A stretch of 64,000 nt of DNA, taken from Pseudomonadota bacterium. Its GTDB lineage: Bacteria; Pseudomonadota; Gammaproteobacteria; Steroidobacterales; MnTg04. The stretch spans positions 48,058 through 112,057 of the forward strand of contig JACZVC010000005.1 in NCBI GenBank assembly GCA_022572885.1. The letters run 5' to 3'. Positions 63,266 to 64,000 of this stretch are shown here, in pieces. Each line of letters opens with the position of its first letter. Within the stretch, counting starts at the first letter, position 1. The notes below the pieces were generated by a model. It did no database searches. It was not told the origin of the DNA and was given only the letters and a program-made list of their open reading frames with translations. Made by a program: the position numbers and the translations under genes.

Positions 63266-64000
63266 CTAATTTTTCAACTCTAGATCAATCAATCGAATAC
63301 TGTTTTCAAGCGCAGCCTTGAGAGATTTGTAGGCTGTGATGGCTTCCAAATGATCCCAATGTTCCTGAATCAGAATGCCCAAGAATTCTGGATCGCGTAG
63401 TAGCGCTGTATGGTCCTGCTGCTCAGCTATCGGGTATATCGGTGGCGTCGGCGCCCTCCCAGTGCCGGGTCGTCCTTTTGCCATCGTATTGGCAATCTGA
63501 CTGAGTGATGAATGAGAGTTGAGGAAAGGGATGACTACATTGCGAGTTGTGTCCTTATCGTTTAATTCAGATCTTGTAGTAGAGTCATATCTACTTGGCA
63601 TGCTGGCAAGGACGCGGCGCAAATCCTCATTCTCAATCAATGAGAGCCCGCCACTCTGCAAGAGGCCGTCGATTGCCCCTCTGGAATACGCAATATTTTG
63701 CCACCAGGTTAGGTCTCCTAGTAGCTCATCGAATACGTCTGACTCTAACGACGTTCGCGCAACCGAAGCATCAAAAATTCTGAGAATCGAGTCGACAACA
63801 GCATCTCGATATGACAATTCGATTTCGATCAGGCCCAGATTCTGCTCGAACTCTGACTTAAGACCCAAAAGGATACCTTGTTCCTCGCCCCAATCTTGAT
63901 AATCGTCCCACCACGCCTCAATTGAGAATGCTAAAAGAATACTGACGACAATTGCTGCACCCTCCGCAGATATGCGCTTCCATTGGATATTGTTGGTGTT
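63266..64000 (-). CDS. membrane-anchored protein of unknown function (5' end beyond window)
   Basis: The frame is open from the window edge: 244 residues are visible. The N-terminal part reads WKRISAEGAAIVVSILLAF, a single membrane helix, followed by IEAWWDDYQD and a soluble, mainly helical domain with LTWWQNIAYSRGAIDGLLQSGGLSLI. This layout (one helix, then an acidic W-W-D/E motif) is common in unnamed proteins of marine gammaproteobacteria. An internal start at 63868 would drop the helix, so I extend to the edge. Function unknown; low-GC neighbourhood. Confidence 0.6.
   Translation of the reverse strand, partial: NTNNIQWKRISAEGAAIVVSILLAFSIEAWWDDYQDWGEEQGILLGLKSEFEQNLGLIEIELSYRDAVVDSILRIFDASVARTSLESDVFDELLGDLTWWQNIAYSRGAIDGLLQSGGLSLIENEDLRRVLASMPSRYDSTTRSELNDKDTTRNVVIPFLNSHSSLSQIANTMAKGRPGTGRAPTPPIYPIAEQQDHTALLRDPEFLGILIQEHWDHLEAITAYKSLKAALENSIRLIDLELKN

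Noticed and set aside
1..64000. CRISPR arrays, rRNA genes and intact insertion sequences
   Set aside because: I found no regularly spaced repeats, no rRNA segments and no intact transposase in any frame.

Overview
This is a bacterial chromosome segment, almost certainly gammaproteobacterial. Supporting gene content: fabD-fabG-acpP-fabF-pabB-pabC-mltG-tmk-holB-pilZ order, a System I (ccmABCDEFGHI) cytochrome c maturation operon, type II secretion genes gspG to gspN beside a rhombosortase, an AddAB-like helicase/nuclease pair in the position of RecBCD, an NAD-type isocitrate/isopropylmalate dehydrogenase, and a dif site nearly identical in its core to the enterobacterial one. Genus cannot be fixed from the sequence; an uncultivated marine or sediment gammaproteobacterium is my inference.

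Layout. 1-4703 is the distal end of an integrated phage-like element: the C-terminus of a replication ATPase/primase, a small ORF, a fused prohead protease-major capsid gene, then two lower-GC cargo genes (a trypsin-like protease and a small membrane/coiled-coil protein). It ends in a displaced 3' fragment of a tRNA-Leu gene (attachment site). 4769-8040 carries a TPR glycosyltransferase, a methyltransferase and a secreted CigR-like protein, all on the minus strand. A consensus CRP-type operator lies between the last of these and a divergent TolB/TPR membrane protein. 10443-13375 is a three-gene operon (histidine phosphatase-like, acyl-CoA dehydrogenase, phosphotransferase) resembling the ACAD10/ACAD11 and Lva 4-hydroxyacid pathway. 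13507-20037 is the complete ccm operon with mostly 4-bp gene overlaps. 20069-25630 has a broken MaoC-like gene, a LytS/LytR two-component pair, an Npt-type transporter, a Tat-exported aldo/keto reductase and a secreted repeat protein.

The terminus region. A dif site lies at 25796-25823. KOPS-like octamers that I noticed point toward it from both sides, and major operons also switch from plus to minus across it. A broken DUF899 gene adjoins. 26578-35637 holds a CDF metal exporter, an isocitrate dehydrogenase-like gene, an epimerase, an oxygenase, an orphan ThsB-like TIR protein, an EEP hydrolase, a FadJ-like multifunctional enzyme with a coupled thioesterase, and a cyclic-nucleotide-binding/rhodanese protein preceded by an FNR-like box.

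35718-45052 is the fatty acid/folate/cell wall/replication cluster on the minus strand, with rhombosortase divergent from gspGHIJKLMN (45139-50591). 50586-56590 is the AddAB-like pair. EtfBA, an NhaC-type antiporter and an unknown gene follow. The right end (about 60.9-64 kb) is a lower-GC accessory zone with palindromic repeats, a second TolB/TPR paralogue and a membrane-anchored protein that runs off the window.
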